14,426 bases of DNA from Phycisphaerae bacterium (GTDB lineage: Bacteria; Planctomycetota; Phycisphaerae; UBA1845; UTPLA1), in contig JAFGQA010000054.1 of the NCBI GenBank assembly GCA_016935885.1, positions 1 to 14,426 on the forward strand, in the 5' to 3' direction. The notes under the pieces are model-generated. The model was given only the letters and a program-made list of their open reading frames with translations. It was not told the origin of the DNA and searched no databases. Numbering within the stretch: position 1 is the stretch's first letter; each line of letters begins with the position of its first letter. A program made the translations under genes and the position numbers. Below are positions 14,325 through 14,426 of this stretch, one piece after another.

Positions 14325-14426
14325 CCACGGGCTCGGGGCTAGCAGCCCGTGGCAAAACTGTGGCACCGGCGTCTCGCCGGTGGTTTTTACGGTCAGAAAC
14401 GGCGTTTCCGAAACGCTGTTTTCCCT
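14325..14426 (+). repeat. Dispersed hairpin repeat, copy R4 (runs off the window)
   Basis: 14345-14426 matches R3 block A (8081-8162). It contains three consecutive hairpins: CCACGGGCT/AGCCCGTGG (14325-14333 and 14344-14352, 10-nt loop), CACCGGCG/CGCCGGTG with loop TCT (14364-14382), and AAACGGCGTTT/AAACGCTGTTT with loop CCG and one G-T pair (14397-14421). The window ends inside the element, so block B may continue beyond it. Confidence 0.87.

Noticed and set aside
14397..14426. Intrinsic terminator (hairpin followed by TTTTCCCT)
   Set aside because: The same hairpin recurs in R3 away from gene ends, so it is better explained as a part of the dispersed repeat. The gene next to it starts rather than ends here.

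Overview
The window looks like chromosomal DNA from a planctomycete, probably Phycisphaerae or a related uncultured group. This is inferred from protein features: several large secreted proteins end in the two-EF-hand, dockerin-like tail common in these genomes (an 'ADMN-D' core), one protein ends in a PEP-CTERM sorting signal, and one gene encodes a pseudopilin-like protein with the H-X(9)-DG motif typical of planctomycete prepilin families. The sequence is GC-rich. I see no tRNA, rRNA, CRISPR array, phage gene or transposase.

Layout. (1) 1-1943 (+): 3' part of a large protein with an Ig-like end, three GGWGT(P/A) repeats and two PPGW-starting domains. (2) 2256-4688 (-) and 5041-7497 (+): two divergent secreted peptidase genes, a subtilisin-like S8 protein and a gingipain-like C25 protein, both with dockerin-like tails. 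The 352 bp between them holds a mirror-symmetric pair of candidate sigma-70-type promoters. (3) 7498-8364: repeat-rich spacer with a 50-codon gene on the minus strand (7772-7924) of the Lys/Cys-rich 'CSPEQIKKCHG' type. (4) 8365-11355 (+): compact operon of a 64-aa Cys-rich DUF6485-type protein, a secreted C39-like papain-fold protein with a four-Cys zinc-ribbon-like motif, and a secreted beta-propeller/transglutaminase protein. (5) 11357-14233 (-): three-gene cluster of a PEP-CTERM protein, a pseudopilin-like protein and a dockerin-tailed protein. The first and third appear to be paralogues carrying different C-terminal tags.

Nearly every gene product appears to be exported: four proteins with papain-like or subtilisin catalytic motifs, plus surface-tagged proteins. 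The two small Cys-rich proteins have no signal peptide and are the likely cytoplasmic exceptions.

The intergenic spaces carry at least four copies of a modular, hairpin-forming repeat (2088-2196, 7583-7735, 8081-8324, 14325 to the window end). One copy has a roughly 45 bp insertion with perfect 10-bp inverted repeats. Starts were chosen by Shine-Dalgarno position and signal peptide. They differ from the longest open frames for the S8, C25, C39-like and dockerin-tail genes, and three genes use GTG or TTG.
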